Assembly: GCA_029948255.1 (NCBI GenBank)
Contig: JALIZF010001252.1
Coordinates: 62,001-126,000 of the forward strand
Length of the DNA stretch: 64,000 nt
From: Telmatactis stephensoni
Lineage: Eukaryota > Cnidaria > Anthozoa > Actiniaria > Isophelliidae
Direction: 5' to 3'
The translations under genes and the position numbers were made by a program. This document shows, one piece after another, positions 30,001 to 36,300 of this stretch; the stretch's first letter is position 1; every line of letters begins with the position of its first letter. Under the pieces are notes generated by a model. It ran no database searches. It saw only the letters and a list, made by a program, of their open reading frames with translations, and had not been told where the DNA came from.

Positions 30001-32208
30001 TTGCAAATTCTACAGCTTGGACACTATATTCCTTAATTTCTTAGATAGCCTACAGAGAAGTTTGTAAGTACACAAAAGATATTTGAAAGGCTTTAGGCTT
30101 TAGGCTTTTCAGCGACAACGTTAATTGAAATAGCTATATATATCACGGGCTTTATTTGTCGAGGGTAAATGGGCGTGGCTCAGTAAGAAAAAGACGAAGG
30201 ATGTGTATGCTCAACAATGTCAATCAAGTTTTGTTAACAATGATGTGGCTTAGAAAATATCCGTGCTTAGACACACTGGCTCTCATGTTTGACGTAAGTC
30301 CTTCAACAATTCACACTACACAGATCGACCATCGTATGACAAGGGCCGATCAGAGACGAGTAGTTACAAAGGTTCAATCATAAACTATCAAAGTGCCGAG
30401 TTATAGTAGCGCATACTATCAAACACATGAACGCCTATCGGGCCATCAGCACTATCTTACGCCACCCTCGGTGGTTCCAGCCCATAGGGGTAGAACTATG
30501 TACATTTCTTCAGTGCCCAGCAACATGTTGTACTGATTGAACAGATCTAAAAATGGTATTTAGTTTTGAGATAACGATGATGAACAACTGCCTTTTTTCA
30601 CATTTCTTGTACGCTGTTTGCTTGTTTGAGGCACAAAATACAATAGTCTCTAGCTAATAAACTACAGTTATTTCAAGGTGTTGACGTTTTCTGTTTAAAA
30701 CAATAGCTCCACGTTCTGTTTTACCTCATTATCATATTTACGAGACAAGGTTTACCGGCAGTCTAAATTACTAATGTCAACACCAATTTTGGCAAATTCT
30801 CTTTAAAGTTTCTCGGTCCTAAGATTTGGAGCAACATTAAACCATTTTCTCGGAGTCTTTTTGTGAAAAAAAACTTAAGCGAGATATTTTGGATTCATAT
30901 ATGTGAATACAGAGCTATTCTGTAAACGTTTATCTGTTTAATGTAATGTAAAGGTAATAAAAAAAGCAATAAAAAAAGTTTGAAACTGGTGCGACAAAAA
31001 GGCGCTGTTGGCGCGATTGAGCTGCGATTTCAAAAGCTTGACTGGTCACAATGTACATTCCAGACAAATTTTAGGCATTTACGTATACGGTTTTCATAGT
31101 CAATGATTGGCTGTAAAAAAACCCTTTATTTCATAGTCCTTCATGTCGTTCTGAGACAGCTGTATTTTGATAACCAGCAATAACCAGTCTTTCCCTCGCT
31201 CACTCATTTTAGTCCCCCTGCAGTGAGCAGAAGAATGGCTGCTTTCGTAGCCTAGTGATACGGTATTTCGCGTGAGTTCACTGAAATGCAACGAAATGAA
31301 AACGCAGAAACCATTCACGATATTGCACTTCCGGTACGAGACTAAATTTCAGAGACAGGTCTTGTCCTGTCAAATACATGAAAATAGCCAAGTCACGATT
31401 CATCGAGTCTGAAACTGCTCCTACTTCCTCTTATTAATTGTACAAGTTATCATTTGTACTTGCAAAGTATTCTTTTTGACAATAAAACGAACACATTTGT
31501 AACTACTTGAAGAAACGATTTCCGCCGTGTTGAGATCTTTCCGTTACGTCATTAAAGACTTTAGAAAGTTAGTGAACTTTTGTGATAAACAAGTGAACCT
31601 TATTATGATAAAAAAACTATGGAAATAATTCTTCACTTTCGTGATGATCACCAATTAATCTAGGAGCACGACAATCTCTATCGAGGGAATCAATTATTAA
31701 CTTAAGTAAAACTTCACAAAATTATAGCAGAGAAAATTGAATTTCACTTCGTAGAAGCAAGATAACGTTCCGAGTGTTAATTTTGTATCAACGATAAACA
31801 ATCGATAAACATATCTCTGTAGAAAGCAATATTTTAAGCTATCAGTTGTTTTGTGTATGTCAGTACAAGGTTAAACTTTACCTTATGTACATCTTGGAAC
31901 CAATACTTTGGCTTACTGCTGTCTTTAGCTTTAATAGATTCCTTTGCATTTCGAGTTGTTTTCATAACGCATGTCTTGTATTTGTCAGGCAAACCAAACA
32001 CATTATCGTTGTTAAGAAGTCGAAGATTGTTGAAGTCTGTTTTAATACTGTGTGGAGAACCAAGGTCATCTGTGACAGTCTGAAATAAATGTTTGCCATT
32101 CAGCAGTGTAAAGTAGTCAGGGACGTTAAAAATCTTTAGTAATGATAATGAACCAGGTTGAAGCGATAGCAGTAAAACAGCCGATATAAAGAGCAAAGAT
32201 GGGGTCAT
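2708..32208 (-). CDS. Gene A: membrane-anchored VCBS/ASPIC propeller-haem peroxidase fusion (27 exons)
   Basis: Hand-spliced frame of 1410 residues. Exons 5' to 3': 32208-31882, 22236-22005, 21060-20747, 18528-18482, 18407-18305, 17283-17155, 16477-16301, 16232-16145, 15779-15679, 15590-15524, 15195-15087, 14444-14366, 14197-14022, 13901-13820, 12488-12226, 12046-11818, 11507-11451, 11364-11269, 10774-10704, 10626-10467, 10398-10228, 6648-6467, 6043-5860, 5760-5622, 5053-4903, 3689-3617, 3133-2708. All introns are GT-AG, phases agree, and the sum (4233 nt) is divisible by three. Order: signal peptide, seven VCBS/FG-GAP blades (about 105-560), ASPIC/UnbV (about 555-645), unassigned linker (about 650-765), animal haem peroxidase (about 766-1300), transmembrane helix (about 1339-1362), cytoplasmic tail. 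It probably oxidises an extracellular substrate with hydrogen peroxide; the substrate is unknown. The start was chosen at the ATG shared with gene B. Residue numbers are from manual splicing. Confidence 0.88.
3837..4122. mobile_element. MITE, CACCTATTTCA family, copy 1 (gene A intron 25)
   Basis: Inverted ends TATACACCTATTTCA...TGAAATAGGTGTATA enclose about 286 bp without coding capacity. Subterminal sequences (GGTTGTC, CGCGACTAGACCGAAAAGG) recur in three other copies in the window. Confidence 0.75.
4271..4558. mobile_element. MITE, CACCTATTTCA family, copy 2 (gene A intron 25)
   Basis: Same inverted ends as the copy at 3837-4122, 288 bp, in the same intron. The two copies are only about 150 bp apart. 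Confidence 0.75.
4673..4825. mobile_element. MITE, TAGAGTGGTTTTCGTATGA family (gene A intron 25)
   Basis: Perfect or nearly perfect inverted termini TAGAGTGGTTTTCGTATGAG and its complement surround about 150 bp with short CGGTACGG-like repeats. The right end lies about 75 bp from the acceptor-distal side of exon 25. Related copies are at 15281-15452 and 20514-20670. Confidence 0.75.
5054..5621. other. Gene A intron 24 with purine tract
   Basis: This 568-bp intron separates exons 24 and 25. It holds a purine-only tract (about 5118-5166, A/G on the plus strand) and nothing else that I recognise. Confidence 0.5.
6155..6372. repeat. (GGAA)n-type microsatellite in gene A intron 22
   Basis: About 218 bp of degenerate GGAA/GGGA units, purine-only on the plus strand, between exons 23 and 22. 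Open frames through it on the minus strand (Phe/Leu/Pro/Ser repeats) are artefacts. The equivalent intron of gene B does not have it. Confidence 0.9.
7459..7543. repeat. Perfect 42-bp palindrome with 1-nt spacer
   Basis: Two arms of 42 bp (7459-7500 and 7502-7543) are exact reverse complements around a single C at 7501. The sequence begins TTCCAGGCTTTATTGGCC. Confidence 0.9.
8387..8817. mobile_element. Element with GGGTCCTGAAGGGG ends and internal CTGGGATTT repeats
   Basis: GGGTCCTGAAGGGG at 8387 and CCCCCTTCAGGACCC ending at 8817 are inverted. The interior is dominated by short ACTGGGATTTGG-type repeats near both ends. It is nested inside the 6887-9081 element. Confidence 0.55.
10031..10195. 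repeat. (CTTC)n-type microsatellite in gene A intron 21
   Basis: About 165 bp of CTTC/CCTT units, pyrimidine-only on the plus strand, shortly after the donor of exon 21 (10228). Together with the purine tract at 6155-6372 it flanks exon 22 with complementary repeats. Confidence 0.88.
10860..11080. repeat. Inverted-repeat element in gene A intron 18
   Basis: GAGGATCACGTG occurs at about 10865 and 11053, with CCGTTTCC / GGAAACAG and CTCTTTGCCG / CGGCAGAGAG as inverted partners in between. The structure looks like a degraded MITE. No coding potential. Confidence 0.45.
12226..13901 (-). CDS. Gene A exons 14-15: linker between ASPIC and peroxidase domains
   Basis: Two exons (13820-13901, 12226-12488) encode about 115 residues without a family I recognise. 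Visible features are LPVCPYLQIISIDKQ at the end of exon 14 and, in exon 15, alternating hydrophobic segments (FVYKVALMSG, VVRVQVLFN) that suggest a beta sandwich. The part ends in a Pro-rich hinge (GPTPAPT). Exon 14 joins the ASPIC exon and exon 15 joins the first peroxidase exon in matching phases, so this segment bridges the two halves. Exons 14 and 15 are also the only internal exons whose lengths differ between A and B (by 2 and 4 codons). Confidence 0.75.
12489..13819. other. Gene A intron 14, unclassified repeats
   Basis: This 1.33-kb intron compares with 224 bp in gene B. It contains a (TTC)n run at about 13466-13493, poly-A/T runs near 12640-12740, and two blocks sharing CCGCGAACGT-like sequence in opposite orientation (about 12825 and 13586). 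That suggests an inserted element of roughly 0.9 kb, but I could not fix its boundaries. Confidence 0.4.
14022..14444 (-). CDS. Gene A exons 12-13: ASPIC/UnbV domain
   Basis: Following NNWIKVQV at the end of exon 11, exon 12 reads SYGARVQVMTSDKH. Exon 13 contains GSNTHYLGQSELTAHFGLG, then VTVRVTWPPASFEV. The order N-W, G-A-R-V, S-x(3)-L-G-Q-S, H-F-G-L-G and V-T-W-P is the signature of the ASPIC/UnbV domain (Pfam UnbV_ASPIC), which follows FG-GAP/VCBS repeats in CRTAC1 and bacterial relatives. Exon 13 ends in phase 2 and continues into the linker, not into a stop. The protein therefore does not end where CRTAC1-like propeller proteins could end. Confidence 0.87.
14810..15063. mobile_element. 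MITE with perfect 20-bp termini and TACTTC duplication (gene A intron 11)
   Basis: CAGGCTCGTAACATGGTATA and its exact complement bound 254 bp. TACTTC flanks both sides (14804-14809 and 15064-15069). The interior consists of TGATCCCTGATCC-like repeats. The termini look somewhat hAT-like, but the duplication is 6 bp rather than 8. It lies close to the exon 11 donor. Confidence 0.75.
15087..22236 (-). CDS. Gene A exons 2-11: seven-bladed VCBS/FG-GAP propeller
   Basis: Seven successive blades carry calcium-loop motifs: DYDNDG, DVDQDG, DFDKDG, DFDDDG, DWDNDG, DFNNDA and DFDDDGDED. Most are followed by a hydrophobic strand (DIYFT, DLYVT, DIYVT, ELLVT) and an NxLYxNxG-type turn. Such loops bind calcium in integrin alpha chains and in CRTAC1-type proteins. 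Exon 4 is a 47-nt microexon (18482-18528) that restores frame between exons 3 and 5 and supplies RLLRNKG, so it is needed for blade 3. Large introns here hold a SINE, a pentanucleotide array and MITEs. The propeller is probably an extracellular binding platform (inference). Confidence 0.88.
15281..15452. mobile_element. MITE, TAGAGTGG family (gene A intron 10)
   Basis: Inverted ends TAGAGCGGATTTCATATGAC and its near-complement, with internal CACGGCACGG-type repeats shared with the 4673-4825 element. Confidence 0.7.
17372..18225. repeat. (TTTGC)n pentanucleotide array with (TTTTG)n, (GGTT)n and (GTTT)n flanks
   Basis: An uninterrupted run of TTTGC units spans about 17427-18112 (about 137 copies). 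It is preceded by (TTTG)n and followed by (TTTTG)n, (GGTT)n and (TTTG)n. It lies in gene A intron 5 between exons 6 and 5. Because the unit has no stop codon in most frames, five overlapping frames of about 290-330 codons appear; all are artefacts. The matching intron in gene B is 421 bp and lacks the array. Confidence 0.97.
18654..19784. mobile_element. Candidate 1.1-kb inverted-repeat element in gene A intron 3
   Basis: TGTGGCTACAGCCT at 18654 and its complement AGGCTGTAGCCACA ending near 19784 could be terminal repeats. The intron is about 1.15 kb longer than in gene B, which agrees with an insertion. The interior is non-coding. Confidence 0.45.
19835..20095 (-). mobile_element. tRNA-derived SINE
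   Basis: On the minus strand the head contains an A box TGGCCGAGTGGTTAGACC and a perfect B box GGTTCGATTCC about 40 bp apart, as in tRNA genes. The sequence then continues into a body with TTTCTCCGGGTCCTCCGG, and the acceptor-stem ends do not pair into a proper tRNA. It is a SINE, not a functional tRNA gene, lying in gene A intron 3 in the same orientation as the gene. Confidence 0.75.
20514..20670. mobile_element. Degraded MITE, TTTTCGTATGA family (gene A intron 3)
   Basis: Left end GCAGTTTTCGTATGACTG and right end inverted GTTTTCATATCGG resemble the 4673-4825 element. It also shares the TTTTATAGACAT(T/C) core. Confidence 0.6.
21676..22056. repeat. 75-77-bp minisatellite duplicating the exon 2 splice donor (gene A)
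   Basis: About five tandem units copy the end of exon 2 (FNKPSVLYRNNG) together with the first part of intron 2. Most units carry AACAACG|GTAATTC, the exon 2 donor. The outermost unit is truncated and lacks it. The donor nearest the exon body (22004) joins exon 3 in frame; read-through from it meets a stop in the next unit. Gene B has an equivalent array at 50535-50860. Confidence 0.9.
22293..22575 (+). mobile_element. Single arm of the foldback element found at 24541-25139
   Basis: Shares GCGCAAAACTGAAAAAGTCG, GCTGGTAACATAACTATTCT and GGAAAGAGCACA with the foldback arms, but without the second arm. Confidence 0.7.
22686..22977. mobile_element. MITE with hairpin centre
   Basis: Inverted ends TATTTAAGATATAACGCGC and GCGCGTTTTATATTCCTTAAATA. 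The inner hairpin has arms GGAAGATGTAGAGCA / TGCTCTACATCTTCC and an apex containing CACTCGGCTACGCCTCGTG. Confidence 0.65.
23090..23317. mobile_element. MITE, AAGGCGGTGTTACACGAGAC termini
   Basis: The ends AAGGCGGTGTTACACGAGAC and its complement are near-perfect; the inner arms share AACGACGATTTT. The termini resemble the element at 1980-2221. Target duplication is not clear. Confidence 0.7.
23626..24100. mobile_element. MITE pair with TAGAGTGGTTTTCATTARCCCGTGAAA ends
   Basis: An element at about 23626-23771 has inverted ends TAGAATGGTTTCTATT...CCACTCTA with CCCGTGAAA inside. A second related copy or partial copy lies at about 23943-24100. Terminal bases match the TA-flanked element at 2359-2509. 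Confidence 0.65.
24541..25139. mobile_element. Foldback (long palindrome) element, about 600 bp
   Basis: Two arms of about 245 bp (about 24577-24822 and 24850-25097) are near-perfect inverted copies around a short AT-rich spacer. The outer end reads AGACAAGGCGCA. No coding capacity. Confidence 0.85.
25146..25339. repeat. Long hairpin with CACGAGCCGTAGGCGAGTG apex
   Basis: Arms AGCAATAGAAGATAG...GTTTGAAAAT and the inverted partner enclose the apex at 25231-25249. The CTACCGGTGAAATAGAGCA end sequence recurs at about 26249-26267, so a larger element may extend to about 26,370. Confidence 0.7.
26465..26697 (+). mobile_element. SINE 3' portion, same family as 35200-35450
   Basis: Shares GTCGACTTCTTTCCATTCCG-like sequence, GGAGCACTGATGGA and GAGCGCACCGTCGGC with the SINE at 35200-35450 and ends in an (ACCTTT)n tail. 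The tRNA-like head is missing or degraded. Confidence 0.65.
27293..29125. repeat. 27-bp minisatellite split by a transposon
   Basis: Perfect or near-perfect 27-bp units containing CAGACTCAGTAGTCCCAC run at 27293-27588 (about 11 units) and 28603-29125 (about 19 units) in the same orientation. Units ending GTCTC and GTCCC alternate in a loose pattern. As 27 is a multiple of three, long frames of 9-residue repeats appear on both strands; I regard them as artefacts because they lie in an intron and have no start or splice context. Confidence 0.93.
27589..28602. mobile_element. 1.0-kb inverted-repeat transposon with TTC target duplication
   Basis: Termini CACGATGGTCGGTTGCTAGG and complement (about 33-bp inverted repeat to CCTCCCG) are flanked by TTC at 27586-27588 and 28603-28605. 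The surrounding 27-bp unit has a single TTC. CAC-type ends with a 3-bp duplication suggest a CACTA/EnSpm-like non-autonomous element. It contains a palindrome of about 470 bp (about 27856-28326). Confidence 0.8.
29525..29835 (+). pseudogene. LINE reverse transcriptase relic
   Basis: Two frames read a C-terminal piece of a non-LTR reverse transcriptase: VNQWLNANKFSLNIDKTNYV, then a stop and frame change, then VKYLGLIIDANLNWKAHI and ARGIGILSKK. W-x-x-A-N-K-x-S-L-N-x-x-K-T and K-Y-L-G-x-x-I-D-x-N-L-x-W are hallmarks of these elements. The copy is frameshifted, truncated and dead. Confidence 0.85.
29883..30142. mobile_element. MITE with AACGTTGTCGCTGAAAA subterminal repeats
   Basis: Inverted ends ATATAGCTAATTCAATTAAC and complement, then AAGCCTAAAGCCTAAAGC and complement. 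It directly follows the LINE relic and precedes the transposase relic. Confidence 0.75.
30156..30383 (+). pseudogene. Harbinger-like transposase relic (helix-turn-helix part)
   Basis: The frame reads QVLLTMMWLRKYPCLDTLAL, then MFDVSPSTIH, matching the helix-turn-helix segment (HTH_Tnp_4 type) that precedes the DDE domain in IS5/PIF-Harbinger-like transposases. Homology stops after STIH and the DDE residues are not seen. It is a fragment, but it shows that a likely source of the TTA-flanked MITEs has been present. Confidence 0.65.
31882..32208 (-). CDS. Gene A exon 1: signal peptide and N-terminal region
   Basis: 109 codons from the ATG at 32208 to a donor AAG|GTAAAG at 31882. The start MTPSLLFISAVLLLSL is a typical signal peptide. 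An in-frame ATG 14 codons upstream (32250) is not conserved in the paralogue, so the internal start is preferred. The end reads WFQDVHK and joins QAGI of exon 2, giving the F-x-D-V-x(3)-A-G-I pattern that opens VCBS/FG-GAP blades. The open frame runs past the donor in both paralogues (ending KQLIA), but the GTAAAG donor in phase with exon 2 makes that stretch intronic. The rest of the segment matches no family I know. Confidence 0.85.
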
Positions 32209-33385
32209 TTTGAACCCGTAATACCACAGAACAGGTGACTTGGAAATCACAGCCTCAGCAGAGGTTGTTGTGTAGTGTTTAAATAGAGGTTCGCTGTGCG
32301 GTCACTAATATAACAATATCAGTGTAGTATTTCCTTGTACCAAGCAGAGCTATCATTGGTCGATGTTTGATCATGCGTTACAGTGGAGTACGTGACATGT
32401 TGTATATCACGCATTACATATTGATTCTGTCTTTTTCCAAATTTGTATAATAAAACAATCGTTTTTGCGAAAAAAAGATATTGAAAATTATGAAATTTTG
32501 AATTCAGTAAAAATTCTGAACAAAAAATAATTGTAAATAAGACGTTCGAAACATTAAAAATAAGGATAAAAATGCGGAATAAAGCAACGCGGATTTTTTT
32601 TTAATGTTTGAAAAAAGATCGTAGTCGATAAAAGGCGACATAAAAGAATTACAAAATAATTAACCACTAAAAAATGATCGAAGGAAACCAGTACTGGAAA
32701 TATGGTCAAACTGAGAGAAAATCCGTCCAGGCCTGCCACACTAGCGCTTGTATTGACCCTGGTTCGGCGATTCCATGCATAAGTCTACGTGAGGTTTCTT
32801 TGTTAATAAAATATATTGGTTTAACCTTCATTAACTGACATAAATGAATAGATAAACGTTGCAAGACATGCAAGAAAATCGTCAATCATAATCAGTAAAG
32901 AATAAGTGCTTTCAGAATCTAAAATTGTGAATATACTCTCATCCTCCTTGTCATTTATTCCTTTATTCATTCATTCCGACAGTCAGTTAACCCGCCTGCC
33001 AGTGAGACAGACAGACATTCACTCATTCATACCCTTTTCTCTTTTTTTTTTTTTTTTTTTCTTTCATTCGTCCAACCATTCAGCCACCCCATTCAGAAGG
33101 AAGTATAGCTGGCATAGCTGATTTAATAAACTTAAAAGAACGAATTCAAATCGGAACGTTCAGGTTTCTATACATTTTATTACCATGATATTGACTGCCA
33201 TGTCCTCATTGGTTTCATTGACAAGAGGGTATTCTTGCATACTCTAGCTATTGTTTATGGTAAAAGCAGGTATCCATGAACTTTATATCCATTTATCCGT
33301 AGTTTCCAAAGAGAATTTCTAGTTGTAAGAGCATTTTACAAAATAAAGCCATGATCGGCAGAACATGATTTTGCCTGTTAATCTC
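32209..33385. other. Spacer between genes A and B
   Basis: This 1.2-kb stretch must contain the promoter of gene A and the 3' end of gene B. The first 80 bp upstream of A's ATG resemble those upstream of B's ATG, so the duplication included some 5' flank. A poly-T tract lies at 33042-33061. No other gene is seen. Confidence 0.55.
33176..33181 (-). terminator. Candidate polyadenylation signal of gene B
   Basis: AATAAA on the minus strand, about 205 bp past the TGA of gene B. Position only; not verified. Confidence 0.4.
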
Positions 33386-36300
33386 TCATTGATCACGGAT
33401 GTTGGTATTTGTAACTTTCTTCTCTTGTTTACAATGTAATGACTTCCGGGGTTTACATTGATGATTCTCTACGCCTGCGCAGTGGAGTATTGAAAAGAAG
33501 ACATTGTCTGGTGCATTTTTGTACTCGGTGTTTAACCGAATGATTCGCCCCAAAGTCAGAAGATTCACAAGCTTGATTTCCTACAAGAACAGAGAATTAT
33601 GTTGTAATCAACTGCAGCACCACCAGATAAAACCATACACCAAGTACAAACCTCCGATGAAAGTATCTTCTCGTACCAAAACCTGTCACCATCTCGTATT
33701 CTCATAAAGTTTGTTTCCACGATTCTGTTGACAGGAAAAAACGATACTGGTTACTGTTTTGATTTACATTTTTAGGTGGTGGGGGTTGGGCTGGGGGTGG
33801 GGTGGGGGTGGGGGAGGGGTACAACATATGCACCTACTCAAACAACGTCGTCAAGCAAAATGCTATAAGCTAACGCAATTTATCCGAAAGAGAGTTTGGG
33901 TAGAGATTACTAAAACTATGAAACTACAAGAAATATCTGATCAACGCTACAATCCACATCTAAACTTGCTTTGCGCTTAGAAATTAAAAAAACAACGAAC
34001 TAGTTTATTTCTTCGTATTTAAAATCAAGACCAAAGCTAAAAAGAGGATCAGTAAGTTTAACAACTACCCGTGCGACTTCCGATCTAGTCTAGTCACGTG
34101 GGCTAGGCCTTCCGTTTCGACATCCTTTATTGGGATAGGTGTATGTAAGTTTTAAAGAGAAATCTCTCGGGCTTAAGCCGGCGATACACGCTCCAATTTT
34201 TTCTCGCGTTGGCAATGCAATTTTAGATTTTGTTTCGGAGAAAAATTGCAGTGGCTATCATCACTCTGCAACATTCAGTACGAGCGTGCAACGAATCTTT
34301 CGTTGCGAGACATCGTTGCCACCTATGTTGCCAGACACGATACACTTGGCAATTTCGCTCTCGCAACAAAATCCCTAAAATTGCATTGCAAGCGCGAGAA
34401 ACAAATAAATGAACTAAGCGTGTATCGCCGGCTTTAATCAACCAAACAATATTGACAACTGATTAAACAATACTAAATTAAACAAGTGATTACAAATACT
34501 GGCATTGCCTTCTAAATGTACGACCAAGTTCGCTGCCTTTCTCGTGCTGTTCGGCCAGGCCTCCTACCCACAAATCAATATTATCCACGTGACCATAGAG
34601 GGATTTGAGGTCCTTTGCTACGCGTTTGTCTTGAACGAGATCCGAGAAATCTCTCAAACCTAAAAATAAATTGATGTAATAAAGTAATCCACAATAAGCA
34701 GCCCTGTAACCAGCTGGAGTGGCAAGTTTGAACTCTTTGTGGCTCAATCTATTCCACTTTTGTGGCCAGGGTTCGTTCAGGTTTGGGTCAAACGTGAAGT
34801 GAGTTTCTGAAATGCTGCTCTCGTCCGTCCATTTTTTCTTTCTCCCCAATCAAAAATTAACGTGAGTCGATTGTTCTATGTAGAAGGTGAAGATCATGGT
34901 CGAGGCAAAAAGGTCGAAGTGTTTGTCACTGAAAACTCCTTTTTTTGAGCTTTAGTTAAAAATATTTGTATTGATCTTCCTATAAATATAAAAAGAGAGA
35001 CCTTTAAGAAAAATACATCCTGGTATTTACAGTTGTCATCGTCAATGTAGTGATGCGGTTAACAGCATGCGCAGACTCAGTATCGCATTGATAACATAGG
35101 TATGAAAAAGACAAGTACTGACAATTGTTTTTGTCACTAGTGTAAACCAAGGGTTCATTTCTACTGAAAAGTACTTGAATAATTGGATAAAAAAGGTAAA
35201 AGGTAAAGAGTCCTTATTTTACTCGGTAGCTCGTAATAGTCACAAATTGACTAATAAACTTGAGGCCGACGGTGCGCTCATTTTACCTCCCTCTCTCCAT
35301 CAGTGCTCCTTCCAACAGGTATTTAAACCTACTTAAAGCTGCACGGAAAGTAAAGAAGTCGAAACAAAGATGTGAGGTATCTGAGGATCGAACTCGAAAC
35401 CTCTCGCACCGAAGGCCGCACACTAACCAACTGTGCCATCCTTGCTCCTGAAGAGGGCGGAAGAAAAGGGTAATGAAAAACAATCAATTAAACAACAGCC
35501 CGTACTGATGGACGGTGGTAATCCAAAATTGACCGTAGTACTTTTTTTGATAAAATCTAGTATTCCTAGATAAAGCGGAAATCCTTCACCTGGGAGATCA
35601 GCCGCTTTTCGTACAGTATTATAGTCAGGAAGACCATGGTCTCGTCCTCGTTGAATGTTCATGGCCGCTAGATCCAGGCCGTTGTGACGTCCTACCGGAA
35701 ACAAAACGTTCCTCAAATCGTTCACCATCTGTTAATAAATAAACAATCAAATTCTTGAGCTTACAGAACTTCTGTGCACCAATTCTCTTTGAAATCTAAG
35801 AACTATAGATGGAGTGGTTTTTCTAACCTTCAAGTCTATTTCCTGTGCTGGAAAATACACAGAACCTCGTAAAATGGGTTCGATTCCTCCTTCCCTGGTG
35901 ACGCGCTCTGGTGCAAAGTACGAGTCACGTAAAGGTAGATGTCCATACTGACTGATATTGTAGTCTTCATTTAAACGAAAAAGAATGTTACCAACTTGAC
36001 TGTGACCAAACCTAGAAAAACACGTGATAGTTAAGGTGGCTCGCACTAGTTTTATTTAACAAATAAATAATGCTAGGCTGTGGTTTATACTCTGATGAAG
36101 CACGACTGGTGCTGTAAAACACGAAAAAAGTTATAGAAAGCACGAGCCGTACTCGCACTAGTTTTATTTAACAAATAAATAATGCTAGGCTGTGGTTTAT
36201 ACTCTGATGAAGCACGACTGGAGCTGTAAAACACGAAAAAAGTTATAGAAAGCACGAGCCGTAGGCGAGTGATTTCTATAGCTTTTTGAGTGTTTTACAG

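Larger units (their letters stand above)
22237..31881 (-). other. Gene A intron 1, 9.6 kb, transposon-rich
   Basis: The intron is 9645 bp against 675 bp in gene B. It holds the repeats listed separately between 22293 and 30383. From about 30,400 to 31,880 I see no gene and only short AT-rich repeats. No conserved exon-like block with splice sites was found, and B needs none, so exon 1 probably joins exon 2 directly. Confidence 0.7.

Noticed and set aside
31834..31881. Coding extension past exon 1 of gene A (to KQLIA)
   Set aside because: The open frame is conserved in B, but a GTAAAG donor at the same point in both genes joins exon 2 in phase and completes the blade motif; recent duplication explains the intron similarity.
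32554..32739. Hydrophobic frame (MAGLDGFSLSL...) as a lost TM exon of gene B
   Set aside because: It has no similarity to the TM exon of A and no acceptor in phase; it lies beyond B's stop and candidate polyadenylation signal.
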